Source of the DNA: Actinomycetes bacterium
GTDB lineage: Bacteria > Actinomycetota > Acidimicrobiia > IMCC26256 > Chersky-534
NCBI GenBank assembly: GCA_025463865.1
Contig: JAODBH010000262.1
Coordinates: 1 to 36,752 of the forward strand
Length of the DNA: 36,752 nucleotides
Direction of reading: 5' to 3'
Numbering within the stretch: the stretch's first letter is position 1; every line of letters begins with the position of its first letter. Under the pieces are notes generated by a model, which did no database searches, had not been told where the DNA came from, and worked only from the letters and a program-made list of their open reading frames with translations. Below are positions 1-8,275 of this stretch, piece by piece. Position numbers and translations under genes: made by a program.

Positions 1-1641
1 GCTCGTGGCCTCGTCGAGGATCAGGATCGACGGGTTGGCCAGGAAGGCGCGGGCGATCGTGAGGAGCTGCTTCTCCCCCGCGCTGACATTGCCGCCCTCG
101 TCGTCGACGATCGTGTCGTAGCCCTTCGGCAACGAGTGCACGAACCGGTCGACGTAGGTGGCGCGGGCGGCTTCGAGGATCTGGTCCTCGGTCGCCTCCA
201 GATTGCCGAACGCGATGTTGTCGCGGATCGTGCCCTCGAACAGCCACGTGTCCTGGAGCACCATGCCCATGTTCGAACGCAGGTCGCGGCGGCGCATCTT
301 GGCGATGTCGTTCCCGTCGAGCGTGATCGCGCCCTTGTCGACGTCGTAGAACCGCATGATGAGGTTGACCAAGGTGGTCTTGCCGGCACCGGTCGGCCCG
401 ACGATCGCGATCGTCTGGCCCGGCTCCGCGACGAGGGAGAGGTCTTCGATGAGCGGGTTCTCCGGGTCGTACGAGAACGACACGTGGTCGAACTCGACGC
501 GGCCCTCGGGGTCGAGGTCCTCGAGGGGGACGAGGTCGTCCTCCGACTCCTCGGGGTAGTCGAGCAGCTCGAACACCCGCTCCGCCGAGGCGATGCCCGA
601 CTGCATCACGTTCGCCATCGACGCGAGCTGCGTGAGCGGCTGGGTGAACTGCCGCGTGTACTGGATGAAGGCCTGGATGTCACCGATCGTCATCTGGCCC
701 GACGCGACCCGGAGGCCACCGATGAGCGCGATGGCGACGTAGTTCAGGTTCCCGAAGAACATCATCGCGGGCTGGATGATCCCGGAGATGAACTGCGCGT
801 CGTAGCTCGCGTCGAAGAGCTCCTCGTTCTTGTCGTTGAACCGGGCCTCGACGTCCTTCTGCCGGCCGAACACCTTCACCAGCGAGTGACCGGTGAACGC
901 CTCCTCCACCTGCGCGTTCAACGTGCCGGTGTGGCGCCACTGGTCGACGAAACGCTTCTTCGACCGCTTCGTGATGAACTTCATCGTGAACACCGAGGTC
1001 GGGATCGTGACGAGGGCCACGATCGCCAGCAACGGCGAGATCGTCAGCATCATGATGAGCACGCCGACGAGCGTGAGTGATGACGTCAGCAGCTGGCTCA
1101 AGCTCTGCTGCAGGCTCTGGGCCAGGTTGTCGATGTCGTTCGTGACCCGGCTGAGGAGGTCGCCGCGGGGCTGGCGGTCGAGGAAGCTGACCGGCATCCG
1201 GTTGAGCTTGTCCTCGACGTCGGAGCGGAGCTTGAACATGGCCCGCTGCACCACACCCGCGAGCAGGTATGACTGCGCGTAGGAAAGCAGTGACGACGCG
1301 ACGTAGACCGCGAGCACGATCAGCAGGATGTGGTGGAGCTTGCCGAAGTCGATGCCGTTACCGGTGGTGACGCCGTTGACGATGACGTTGGTGGCGCTGC
1401 CGAGGATCTTCGGTGCGATGACGAGCAACGTCACGCTCGTGACCGCCAGCATCATCACCGTGATGATCCCGAGCCGCTGGGGCGCGAGCCGGGCGCCGAG
1501 ACGGCGGGTGGAGTTCTTGAAGTCCTTCGACTTCTCGAGCGGCATGCCCGCGGCACCCCAACGGCCCGCCATGCCCCGCGCGCCCGCGTTCTCGGGCTGC
1601 TCGACCTCGTCCTCGTCGCCGAACTTGTACTCGGGGCTCAT
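1..1641 (-). CDS. ABC exporter half-transporter, consensus ATPase subunit (C-terminus cut by window edge)
   Basis: Type IV ABC exporter half (membrane domain plus ATPase), partner of the next gene upstream. The open frame runs from an ATG at 1641 to base 1 (547 codons) and is cut right after Walker B, so the D-loop end, switch His and C-terminus are outside. The N-terminal 60 residues are hydrophilic, followed by membrane segments. Walker A GPTGAGKTT begins at about residue 415; the signature is the variant VSAGE (about 519-523); Walker B ends in D543-E544, so the catalytic Glu is present. Its ATG overlaps the stop of the upstream ABC gene (ATGA), implying coupled translation and a heterodimer. 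The degenerate signature here pairs with the degenerate Walker B of the partner, as in TM287/288-type exporters. Regulation is probably by the TetR gene at 3421-4074. The substrate is unknown; a drug or lipid-like compound is likely. Confidence 0.93.
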   Translation of the reverse strand, partial: MSPEYKFGDEDEVEQPENAGARGMAGRWGAAGMPLEKSKDFKNSTRRLGARLAPQRLGIITVMMLAVTSVTLLVIAPKILGSATNVIVNGVTTGNGIDFGKLHHILLIVLAVYVASSLLSYAQSYLLAGVVQRAMFKLRSDVEDKLNRMPVSFLDRQPRGDLLSRVTNDIDNLAQSLQQSLSQLLTSSLTLVGVLIMMLTISPLLAIVALVTIPTSVFTMKFITKRSKKRFVDQWRHTGTLNAQVEEAFTGHSLVKVFGRQKDVEARFNDKNEELFDASYDAQFISGIIQPAMMFFGNLNYVAIALIGGLRVASGQMTIGDIQAFIQYTRQFTQPLTQLASMANVMQSGIASAERVFELLDYPEESEDDLVPLEDLDPEGRVEFDHVSFSYDPENPLIEDLSLVAEPGQTIAIVGPTGAGKTTLVNLIMRFYDVDKGAITLDGNDIAKMRRRDLRSNMGMVLQDTWLFEGTIRDNIAFGNLEATEDQILEAARATYVDRFVHSLPKGYDTIVDDEGGNVSAGEKQLLTIARAFLANPSILILDEATS

Positions 1642-3371
1642 GCCGCCTCCTCCGCGGTCAGCTGCGACGCCACGATCTCCGCGTAGGTCGGGCAGTGTTC
1701 GAGCAGATACCGATGGGTGCCGAGCCCGACTTCGCGGCCGTCCTCGATGACGAGGATCTGGTCGGCGTTGATGATCGTGGAGACGCGCTGGGCGACGATG
1801 ACCGTCACCGCGTCCCGCACCTCGGGTGCCAACGCGGCCCGCAGCCTGGCATCGGTGGCGAGGTCGAGGGCGGAGAAGGAGTCGTCGAACAGGTAGATGC
1901 CCGGCTTGCGGACGAGTGCCCGGGCGATGGCGAGCCGCTGCCGCTGACCGCCGGAGACGTTGGAGCCACCTTGGGCGATGCGGGCCTTGAGCTGGCCGGG
2001 CATCTGCGAGACGAAGTTCTTGGCCTGCGCGACCTCGAGCGCGTGCCAGAGCTCGTCGTCGGTGGCCTCCGGGTTCGCGTACCGCAGGTTGCTCGCGACG
2101 GTTCCGGTGAAGAGGTACGGCTTCTGCGGCACCAGCCCGATCCGGCTCCACAGCAGCTCGGATTCGATCTCCCGGACGTTGACGCCGTCGACGAGCACGT
2201 CGCCCTGGGTCGCGTCGAAGAGACGGGGCACGAGGTTGAGGAGCGTCGTCTTGCCCGAACCGGTGCTGCCGATGATCGCGGTCGTCTGCCCCGCGACGCA
2301 CTTCAGGTGGATGTCGGACAGGACCGCCTGCTCGGCTCCCGGGTACTTGAACTCGACCCCATGCAGCTCCAACGAGCTCGGCCCGCTCAGCTGCGTGACC
2401 GGGTTGGCGGCGGGCTGGATCGACGACACCGCGTTGAGCACCTCTTCGATGCGCTCCGCGCTGACCGACGCGCGAGGGGCGAGCATCCCGACCCAGGTCG
2501 CCATCATCACGGACATGAGGATCTGGATGAGGTAGCTGAGGAAGGCGATCATGGCGCCGATCTGCATCTGGCCCGCGCCGACGCGGTCGCCACCGATCCA
2601 GATCGCGGCGACGCTCGACGCGTTGAGCACAAGCACGACGATCGGGAACATCATCGCCTGCAGGCGCCCGACCCGGAGCGACGTCATCGTGAGCGCGTCG
2701 TTGGCCTCGGCGAAGCGCTCGGCCTCGTCGGGCTCGCGGACGAAGGCGCGGACCACGCGGAGCCCGGTGATCTGCTCGCGGAGGACCTGGTTGATCCGGT
2801 CGATGCGGATCTGCATCACCTGGAACTGCGGGATCATCCGGGTGATCACCAGCCCGATCGAGACGACCAGCACCGGCACGCTCACGATGAGGAGCAGTGA
2901 CAGGGCTCCATCCTCGCGGATCGCCATGATGACGCCGCCGACGATCGTGATCGGTGCCGCGACGAGCAAGGTGCAGGTGAGCAGCACGAGGATCTGCACC
3001 TGGGTGACGTCGTTGGTGATGCGGGTGATCAGGGACGGCGCCCCGAAGCTGGCGACGTCCTGCGCGGAGTAGTCGGTGACGCGGTGGAACAACGCGGAGC
3101 GGACGTCACGCCCGAACGCCATCGCGGCGCGGGCACCGAAGTAGACCGCGGCGACCGAGAACGCCACCTGCACGAACGTGACGAGCAGCATGACGCCGCC
3201 CAGGCGCCAGATGTAGCCCGTGTTCCCGGGGATGACGCCCTTGTCGATGATGTCGGCATTGATCGTCGGGAGGAACAGCGTCGCCATCACTTGCACGAAC
3301 GTGAGCCCGAGCACGATGAGCAGCAGGCGCCGGTACGGCAGGAGGAACTTCTTGAGCAGGGCGATCAGCAT
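1638..3371 (-). CDS. ABC exporter half-transporter, degenerate ATPase subunit
   Basis: 577-residue ABC exporter half with six predicted membrane helices in the first 310 residues and an ATPase domain after about 340. Walker A GSTGSGKTT starts at residue 368 and the signature VSGGQ is canonical. After Walker B Asp496, however, the catalytic Glu is Asp497 (motif LFDDSFSALD), and the switch His is Gln528 (VAQRVST). These two changes mark the non-hydrolysing site of heterodimeric exporters. The partner gene at 1-1641 keeps the Glu, so the pair forms one working and one degenerate ATP site. The start is the ATG at 3371, 49 bases after the TetR stop, with a 4-base overlap to the next gene. TetR-ABC-ABC looks like one operon for multidrug or metabolite export. 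Family assignment is firm; substrate is not. Confidence 0.95.
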   Translation of the reverse strand: MLIALLKKFLLPYRRLLLIVLGLTFVQVMATLFLPTINADIIDKGVIPGNTGYIWRLGGVMLLVTFVQVAFSVAAVYFGARAAMAFGRDVRSALFHRVTDYSAQDVASFGAPSLITRITNDVTQVQILVLLTCTLLVAAPITIVGGVIMAIREDGALSLLLIVSVPVLVVSIGLVITRMIPQFQVMQIRIDRINQVLREQITGLRVVRAFVREPDEAERFAEANDALTMTSLRVGRLQAMMFPIVVLVLNASSVAAIWIGGDRVGAGQMQIGAMIAFLSYLIQILMSVMMATWVGMLAPRASVSAERIEEVLNAVSSIQPAANPVTQLSGPSSLELHGVEFKYPGAEQAVLSDIHLKCVAGQTTAIIGSTGSGKTTLLNLVPRLFDATQGDVLVDGVNVREIESELLWSRIGLVPQKPYLFTGTVASNLRYANPEATDDELWHALEVAQAKNFVSQMPGQLKARIAQGGSNVSGGQRQRLAIARALVRKPGIYLFDDSFSALDLATDARLRAALAPEVRDAVTVIVAQRVSTIINADQILVIEDGREVGLGTHRYLLEHCPTYAEIVASQLTAEEAA

Positions 3372-3420
3372 GGTTCTCCACGGGATTCGGACCAGGTGGG
3401 CAGCGGCCCAGGACGCACGG

Positions 3421-4074
3421 TCATACGACAGCGGGTGCGGGGTGTGGTGCGCGGATGCCGTCGAGGAAGAGGGCGACGATCTCCGCGGATGGCAACGGGT
3501 CGTCGAGGATCAGCGACGGGTGGGTGCAGGCGATCGTCATCGCGCGCAGCAGGTGAGCGGCAGCGCGCGGGGCGCCCTGGATCTGGTCGACGTCGGGCTC
3601 GAAGAGCGTCGCGAGCACGGTGAGGTCGGGTGGACGGTACTTGTCGGACATCACCGGCTCACCATTGGCGCCCTGCATCATGCCGACGGCGGTGCGCAAC
3701 TGCATCGTGTCGGCGACGCGCCGGCGCAGGATGTCGACCGCAGCGACCAGGCGGGGCTCGAGCGGCAGATGGCGGTCGATCGCGCCGAGGGCCGCGTCGA
3801 GTGGCGCGGTGTCGAGCGCCGCCTCCACCACCGCGTCGATGAGGGATTCCTTGTCGGGGAAGACCCGGAAGATGGTCCCCTCGGCGATCCCCGCGGCCTC
3901 CGCGATCTGGCGGGTCGTGACCGATGAGCCGTAGGCGAGGAGCAACGGCAGCGTCGCAGCGACGATGACAGCCCGGCGCTCCTCGGGAGGCAGCGCCGCC
4001 GCCCGGGCGCGGGCCGGCGACTCTTCCTTCGGGTTCGTCGGCTCGGGATTCCGGGCTCTGCGGCGGGGGGTCAC
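3421..4074 (-). CDS. TetR-family transcriptional repressor of the ABC exporter operon
   Basis: TetR-type regulator of 217 residues when started at the GTG at 4074. The N-terminal helix-turn-helix spans about residues 52-75 (VTTRQIAEAAGIAEGTIFRV, then F-P-D-K-E-S-L), the most conserved part of the family. The rest is the ligand-binding and dimer domain, which is not conserved enough to name a ligand. A longer frame could start at the GTG at 4104, but that codon lies inside the 18-bp operator, and a -10 box TATAGG (4089-4084) sits between. I therefore prefer 4074, which would give a nearly leaderless mRNA. It is first in a run with two ABC exporter genes on the same strand, so it most likely represses itself and the pump until an exported compound binds. 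Confidence 0.9.
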   Translation of the reverse strand: MTPRRRARNPEPTNPKEESPARARAAALPPEERRAVIVAATLPLLLAYGSSVTTRQIAEAAGIAEGTIFRVFPDKESLIDAVVEAALDTAPLDAALGAIDRHLPLEPRLVAAVDILRRRVADTMQLRTAVGMMQGANGEPVMSDKYRPPDLTVLATLFEPDVDQIQGAPRAAAHLLRAMTIACTHPSLILDDPLPSAEIVALFLDGIRAPHPAPAVV

Positions 4075-4107
4075 GCCGGCGATCCTATATGAGTGAGCAC
4101 TCACTCA
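4075..4107 (-). promoter_or_regulatory. TetR operator overlapping a leaderless-type promoter
   Basis: Bases 4090-4107 hold a near-perfect palindrome with 8-base arms TGAGTGAG and CTCACTCA around a 2-base centre, typical of TetR-family operators. On the minus strand it runs directly into a -10 box TATAGG (4089-4084), nine bases before the GTG of the TetR gene. A bound repressor would cover the -10/-35 spacer, which fits autoregulation of the TetR-ABC-ABC operon. Confidence 0.8.
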
Positions 4108-4178
4108 CGGCATCGCGGCAGCCCGATCCGGCCGGCAGAGGGCCCGACAGGCCATCTGACCAGGGCTTCTGCCGCGAA

Positions 4179-4991
4179 CTATTTCGACAGGAACGTGAGG
4201 ATGTCGGGGAACGCGCGTCCGTCCTGCACGAAGAACATGTGGCCGCCTTCGTACACCCGGAGCTCCGCGCCCGGGATCTGGCCGGCGATCGCCTCACTGT
4301 TGGCGAGGGGTGCGATGCCGTCGTACCGGCCGCCCGTCACGAGCGTCGGGCACGAGATGCGCGGCAGGCGGTCGAAGGCGTCGAATCCGGCCCGGGCCTC
4401 GAGCTGGAGCGCCTCCCCGCGCAGGACGTCGGCCGGGCGCGGCTCGACTTCGGCCGTCACCATCTCGATGAGCATCCGGTCGCCTTCGTGCTCCGCGAGC
4501 CACTCGGGTGTGAACCGGGTGTCCATGATGCGGGTCCGGATCGCCGCGACCTCGTCCGCCGGCTTCCCCACCAACGTGTCCAAGGGGTACGACGATCCAC
4601 CGTCTCCACCGGGCGACGTGCAGAGCAGCGCGAGCCGTTCGATCCGATCCGGGTATGTGACCGCGAGCTCCTGCGCCACCATGCCGCCGAAGCTCATGCC
4701 GACGACCCGGTACGACTCCCAGCCGATGTGTGCCGCGAGCGCAGCAGCATCCTCGGCGTAGTCGGCCATGGAATACGGACCGGGCGGGATGCTCGTGCGG
4801 CCGAGGCCACGCTGGTCGTGCGCGAGCAGGTCGAAGCGGCCCGCGTAGACGTCGACGAGGGGCGCGACGTTTTGCAGCGTCGCTCCCGACCCGTTGACGA
4901 ACAGCAGACGCGGGCCTTCGCCGCGGCGTTCGTAGTACACGTCGATCCCGTTGAGGTGTGCGACCGTCATCCGCGGGAGCGTATCCGTCAC
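4179..4991 (-). CDS. alpha/beta-fold hydrolase
   Basis: Alpha/beta hydrolase of 270 residues, the usual length for the family. The nucleophile elbow is GMSFGG with Ser100; the acid is probably Asp224 (GGRYDGIAP) and the base His251 (EGGHMFF). A short Gly-rich turn after FVNGSG forms the oxyanion region. The GTG start at 4991 overlaps the TGA of the upstream FGGY kinase gene (GTGA), so it is translated with it; an internal ATG at 4970 is the alternative start. It is the last gene of a HAD/dehydrogenase/kinase/hydrolase cluster, so it could open a lactone or ester in the same pathway (similar to 3-oxoadipate enol-lactonase-like proteins). That role is inference; esterase or epoxide hydrolase activity is equally possible from sequence alone. 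Confidence 0.9.
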   Translation of the reverse strand: MTDTLPRMTVAHLNGIDVYYERRGEGPRLLFVNGSGATLQNVAPLVDVYAGRFDLLAHDQRGLGRTSIPPGPYSMADYAEDAAALAAHIGWESYRVVGMSFGGMVAQELAVTYPDRIERLALLCTSPGGDGGSSYPLDTLVGKPADEVAAIRTRIMDTRFTPEWLAEHEGDRMLIEMVTAEVEPRPADVLRGEALQLEARAGFDAFDRLPRISCPTLVTGGRYDGIAPLANSEAIAGQIPGAELRVYEGGHMFFVQDGRAFPDILTFLSK

Positions 4992-6298
4992 CGGACTCGC
5001 CGCTCACCGAGACGCGCCTGCGCGACATCGCCGAGCTGCACCCAACGCGCGTACGCGTCGTCGTACACATCGTGCGTCGCGGGCTCGAGCACCGAGCGGG
5101 CCCCGACGGGCCAGCTCCCGGGTGCACCCTCACCCGGCCGGGGCCACCATCCGATCGCGGCGCCCGCGGCCAGCGCCGCGCCTCGCGCGGCCAGCTCGGG
5201 GAACTCGGGAACCTCGACCGGAACGCCGAGCACGTCGGCCTTGATCTGGCTCCACAGCCGGCTCCGCGCCGGTGACCCCGACACCATCAGCCGCTCGAGC
5301 TCCACGCCGTCGAGCGCGAGCGTGTCGACGATGTGCCGCAGTCCGTAGGCAGAACCTTCGAGGAGCGCCCGCGTCACCTGCCCCGGGGTGCTGCGCGCGT
5401 CGAGGCCGACGAGCTCGGCCCGCAACGCCCGCTCCCAACGCGGCGACCGCTCGCCTTCGAAGTACGGCAGCGCGAGCAGTCCACCGGATCCCGGCGGCAC
5501 GGCCGCGGCTTCGTCGAGCAGCTCCTCGACGGGACGACCGGTCATCCGGGACCACCACTCGATCGCGAGCCCGTGCGCGGTGACCGCTCCCCCGACGATG
5601 TCGACGCCACGCGCCGCGGACCGGAGCGCGTAGCCGGTGGGCGCGGCTTCGGATCCGGCGACCGCGATCCCGATGCCGCCGGTGCGACCGCCGGGATCGA
5701 GCGCGCGACCCGGCGTGTCGATACCACCGGCCCAGAACGCCATGTACGCGTCGGCGCTGCCGGCGACCAACGGGGTCCCGCGCGCGACGCCCCAGTCGCC
5801 GTCGGCCGTACCCGCGACGGTTCCGGTCGGGATCACCGGGCCGAAGCCTTCGAGCTCGCGCCCGCCCGGCCAGCGGCTCTGGTGGCGCTCGGCGCCGAGT
5901 GTGGTGAGGATCCAGTCCCAGGTCTGCAGGGGCACGGTTCCGGGATGTTCCGAACCGAGCACGGCCCACAGCTCGCGGTGCGCGTCGTGGGGATCGTCAC
6001 CGGCGGCCGCGGGATGGAGCACGGTCACCGCGTCAGCACCGTCGGACGTCACGACCGCGACACTCTGGCCGCCGGCGCCGAGCGCGTCCGGGTGCCGCGC
6101 GTCCGCCAGCTCGCTCGACAGGCCGTCGAGCGCGTCGCCGACCGCGCGGCGCCAGCTCTGCGGATCCGCGTGACCCGCAGCCCATTGCGCGCGGCCGTCG
6201 TACGGCGACGACGTGCTCGCGATGACGAGGCCGTCGCGGTCGACGGCGACCGCGCGCGCGGAGCCGGTTCCGAGATCGACGCCGACGACGACGCTCAA
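4988..6298 (-). CDS. FGGY-family carbohydrate kinase, unusually short
   Basis: Kinase of the FGGY sugar family (xylulokinase, gluconate, glycerol kinases). It begins with the phosphate-binding VVVGVDLGTGSARAVAVD. The presumed catalytic base is Asp183 in AGSADAYMAFWAGG, and the C-terminal ATP lobe is clear (VSGSPARSRLWSQIKADVLG). The start is taken as the TTG at 6298, which overlaps the stop of the dehydrogenase gene (TTGA), giving 436 residues. Family members usually have 480-520. The shortage falls between about residues 80 and 158, where the helical part of the sugar-binding lobe and the W-x-D-x-R substrate motif should be. The two catalytic lobes seem intact, so this may be a compact kinase with an unusual substrate, or a degenerate one. 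It lies between dehydrogenase and hydrolase genes in one operon. Confidence 0.85.
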   Translation of the reverse strand: MSVVVGVDLGTGSARAVAVDRDGLVIASTSSPYDGRAQWAAGHADPQSWRRAVGDALDGLSSELADARHPDALGAGGQSVAVVTSDGADAVTVLHPAAAGDDPHDAHRELWAVLGSEHPGTVPLQTWDWILTTLGAERHQSRWPGGRELEGFGPVIPTGTVAGTADGDWGVARGTPLVAGSADAYMAFWAGGIDTPGRALDPGGRTGGIGIAVAGSEAAPTGYALRSAARGVDIVGGAVTAHGLAIEWWSRMTGRPVEELLDEAAAVPPGSGGLLALPYFEGERSPRWERALRAELVGLDARSTPGQVTRALLEGSAYGLRHIVDTLALDGVELERLMVSGSPARSRLWSQIKADVLGVPVEVPEFPELAARGAALAAGAAIGWWPRPGEGAPGSWPVGARSVLEPATHDVYDDAYARWVQLGDVAQARLGERRVR

Positions 6299-7317
6299 AG
6301 GCGGTTGCCGACGATCACGCGGAACACCGGGTTGTCGGTCGCGTGCGCGAAGGCCGCCCCGACGTCGGCGAGCCTGAACCGAGCGGTCACGAGGGCGTCG
6401 AGATCGGACGCGATCGTGCCGGCACTGATCAATCCGGCCGCGGTGCGCCAGTCCTCGGGCTCCTGGTTGAGGACACCGACGACCGAGATCTCGCGGTGGT
6501 GCACCGCGTCGGCAGGGATCCGGGCCGCCAGGTCCTTCGGAAACGCGCCGTAGAGCACGACAGTGCCGCCGTCGGCCACGAGATCGACGGCTCGCTCGAC
6601 CGCACCCGCCGTTCCCGCGGTGACGAAGACGACGTCCTGAGGCCCGCCGACCTCGAGCGCGCGGTCCGGCTCCGAGGTCCACCCCGCGCCCGCGGACCGT
6701 GCCTGGGCGAGCCGCTCCGCGCTCACATCGATGAGGCCGACAGGTGCGGCCCCATGTGCCCGTGCGACAGCAAGGTGGAGGCGGCCCATGTAGCCGGCGC
6801 CGACGATCGCGGTGCGGTCTCCCGCATGCAGCCCCGAGAGCCGCACCGAGTGGACCGCGCAAGCAACCGGCTCGCCCATGGCTGCGTGCTCGACCGGCGC
6901 GTCGATCCGATACGCGTTGCGGGCGGGGATGTGGAGGAAATCGGCGAGACCCGCGCCCATCGCGATCGTCCCGTCGGAGAGCTGCGCACCTTGAGGACGG
7001 GTGCACACCGCGCTCCGGCCCCGACGGCACGGGCGGCAGACCCCGCACCGGTCCCAGAGGTCGACCGCGACGAGGTCACCGATCTGCGCCACACCCGGCA
7101 GGCCGCGCACGGCCGTGCCCACTTCCACGACGTGACCTGCGGCTTCGTGACCCGGCGCCACGGGATAGATCGCCTTCTCGCCGGTGAAGAGCCGGCGCTC
7201 CATGGTGCAGAGCCCGCACGCGGCGATCCCGATCGCGAGGTCATCCGGCGCGAGCGGTCCGAGCTGCTCGTCGCGCAGCTCGACCGCTCCCGGTCCGGTG
7301 ACGACGGCGACCTTCAT
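6295..7317 (-). CDS. zinc-dependent medium-chain alcohol (polyol) dehydrogenase
   Basis: Zinc-containing MDR dehydrogenase of 340 residues. Catalytic zinc ligands are visible at CGLC (Cys34/Cys37) and GHE (His57, Glu58). The structural zinc motif C-x2-C-x2-C-x7-C is at Cys91, 94, 97 and 105. The NAD(P)-binding turn is VGAGYMG (about 172-178). The ATG at 7317 is preceded by GGAGG; an upstream in-frame start at 7353 lacks support and would precede this ribosome-binding site. The gene ends in a 4-base overlap with the FGGY kinase. The family oxidises sugar alcohols, threonine or similar polyols to ketones. With a sugar kinase next door, polyol oxidation followed by phosphorylation is the simplest reading. 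The exact substrate is not readable. Confidence 0.92.
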   Translation of the reverse strand: MKVAVVTGPGAVELRDEQLGPLAPDDLAIGIAACGLCTMERRLFTGEKAIYPVAPGHEAAGHVVEVGTAVRGLPGVAQIGDLVAVDLWDRCGVCRPCRRGRSAVCTRPQGAQLSDGTIAMGAGLADFLHIPARNAYRIDAPVEHAAMGEPVACAVHSVRLSGLHAGDRTAIVGAGYMGRLHLAVARAHGAAPVGLIDVSAERLAQARSAGAGWTSEPDRALEVGGPQDVVFVTAGTAGAVERAVDLVADGGTVVLYGAFPKDLAARIPADAVHHREISVVGVLNQEPEDWRTAAGLISAGTIASDLDALVTARFRLADVGAAFAHATDNPVFRVIVGNRL

Positions 7318-7407
7318 GGTTGGTCCTACCTCCGAAGCCGCGATCGTCGGCAAGGAAGCCGAGTGCGGGCTAGGTGGGCTGATGATCAGACCATAACCAA
7401 GGCCGGT

Positions 7408-8091
7408 TCAGTGAGGCAGGATCACGGCGAGCGGCGAGGTGCGGACCTGGTCGAGCATCTCTTGCACGTCCCGGTAGGTGTGGAGGGCACCCGCGTCGGC
7501 GAGCTCGTGGACACTGAACCCCCCGGACTCCACCCCGACGCATGCGAGACCGGCGGCCCGAGCCGCTTGCACATCCCAGACGCTGTCACCCACCACCAGC
7601 GCGCGCTCGCGGTCCACGTTCCCCGCGCGCATCGCGGCTTGGAAGATGTCGGGCGCGGGCTTCGACCGGTCTGCATCGGAGGAGCTCGTGGTCGCGTCGA
7701 TCGCGTCCCCGGCGTCGAGGAGGTCCATCATCGCCTCGAGCTCCGAACCCGGAGCCGACGAAGCGAGGACCACGGTCAGGCCGTCGTCATGGAGCCGGCG
7801 CAGCAGCTCCCGCGCGCCGGGAAACACCTTTGCTTCGCCCATGAGCTCTCGGTAGTGACGCTCCCGCGCCTCGTGAGCCTCCGGGCAATCGTGGCCGAGC
7901 ACGTCGGGAACGAGCTGATCGCCGCCCATCCCGATGTGGCGGTGGATCGCCTTCATCGGCGCCCACTCCCCCACCTCGGCGAAGGCCCGGGACCACGCGA
8001 GCGTGTGGAGATAGTTCGTGTCGACAAGGGTCCCGTCGACGTCGAACAGGACACCGGGCCGCGAACCGTGCTGCTCCTCCGTCGATGCCAT
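7408..8091 (-). CDS. HAD-superfamily phosphatase/phosphomutase
   Basis: HAD hydrolase of 227 residues with all four motifs: I, DVDGTLVD with nucleophile Asp17 and Asp19; II, Ser111 (LASSAPG); III, Lys144 (SKPAPDIF); IV, GDSVWD with Asp169. The helical cap sits between motifs I and II, as in phosphoglycolate phosphatase and beta-phosphoglucomutase-like proteins. The ATG at 8091 is the only good start. It leads the minus-strand cluster, 90 bases upstream of the dehydrogenase, so it may dephosphorylate a sugar phosphate of that pathway or act in metabolite repair. The precise substrate cannot be told from sequence. Confidence 0.9.
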   Translation of the reverse strand: MASTEEQHGSRPGVLFDVDGTLVDTNYLHTLAWSRAFAEVGEWAPMKAIHRHIGMGGDQLVPDVLGHDCPEAHEARERHYRELMGEAKVFPGARELLRRLHDDGLTVVLASSAPGSELEAMMDLLDAGDAIDATTSSSDADRSKPAPDIFQAAMRAGNVDRERALVVGDSVWDVQAARAAGLACVGVESGGFSVHELADAGALHTYRDVQEMLDQVRTSPLAVILPH

Positions 8092-8275
8092 CAGTTGCCC
8101 TTACCCGCGAGGCCCGAGCTGACAAACGACGCCCCGGACGAACCGGAACGATCCGTCCCACCGAGGCCCTCCCGCGGGACGATTGACCGCCCGGTAGCGT
8201 TGCCGCTTTCGTCGAATCGCGATCGAGCGGGCACGCGCTCCCGGTCAAGCGTCCCGAAAGCCTCGAGGAGCTCGT

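Noticed and set aside
4089-5348. 419-codon plus-strand frame opposite the hydrolase and kinase genes
   Set aside because: Starts inside the TetR operator and runs antisense to genes with intact active sites.
8183-8211. TTGACC as a -35 box for the DHA2 exporter
   Set aside because: No acceptable -10 hexamer at 16-18 bases; left out of the promoter list.
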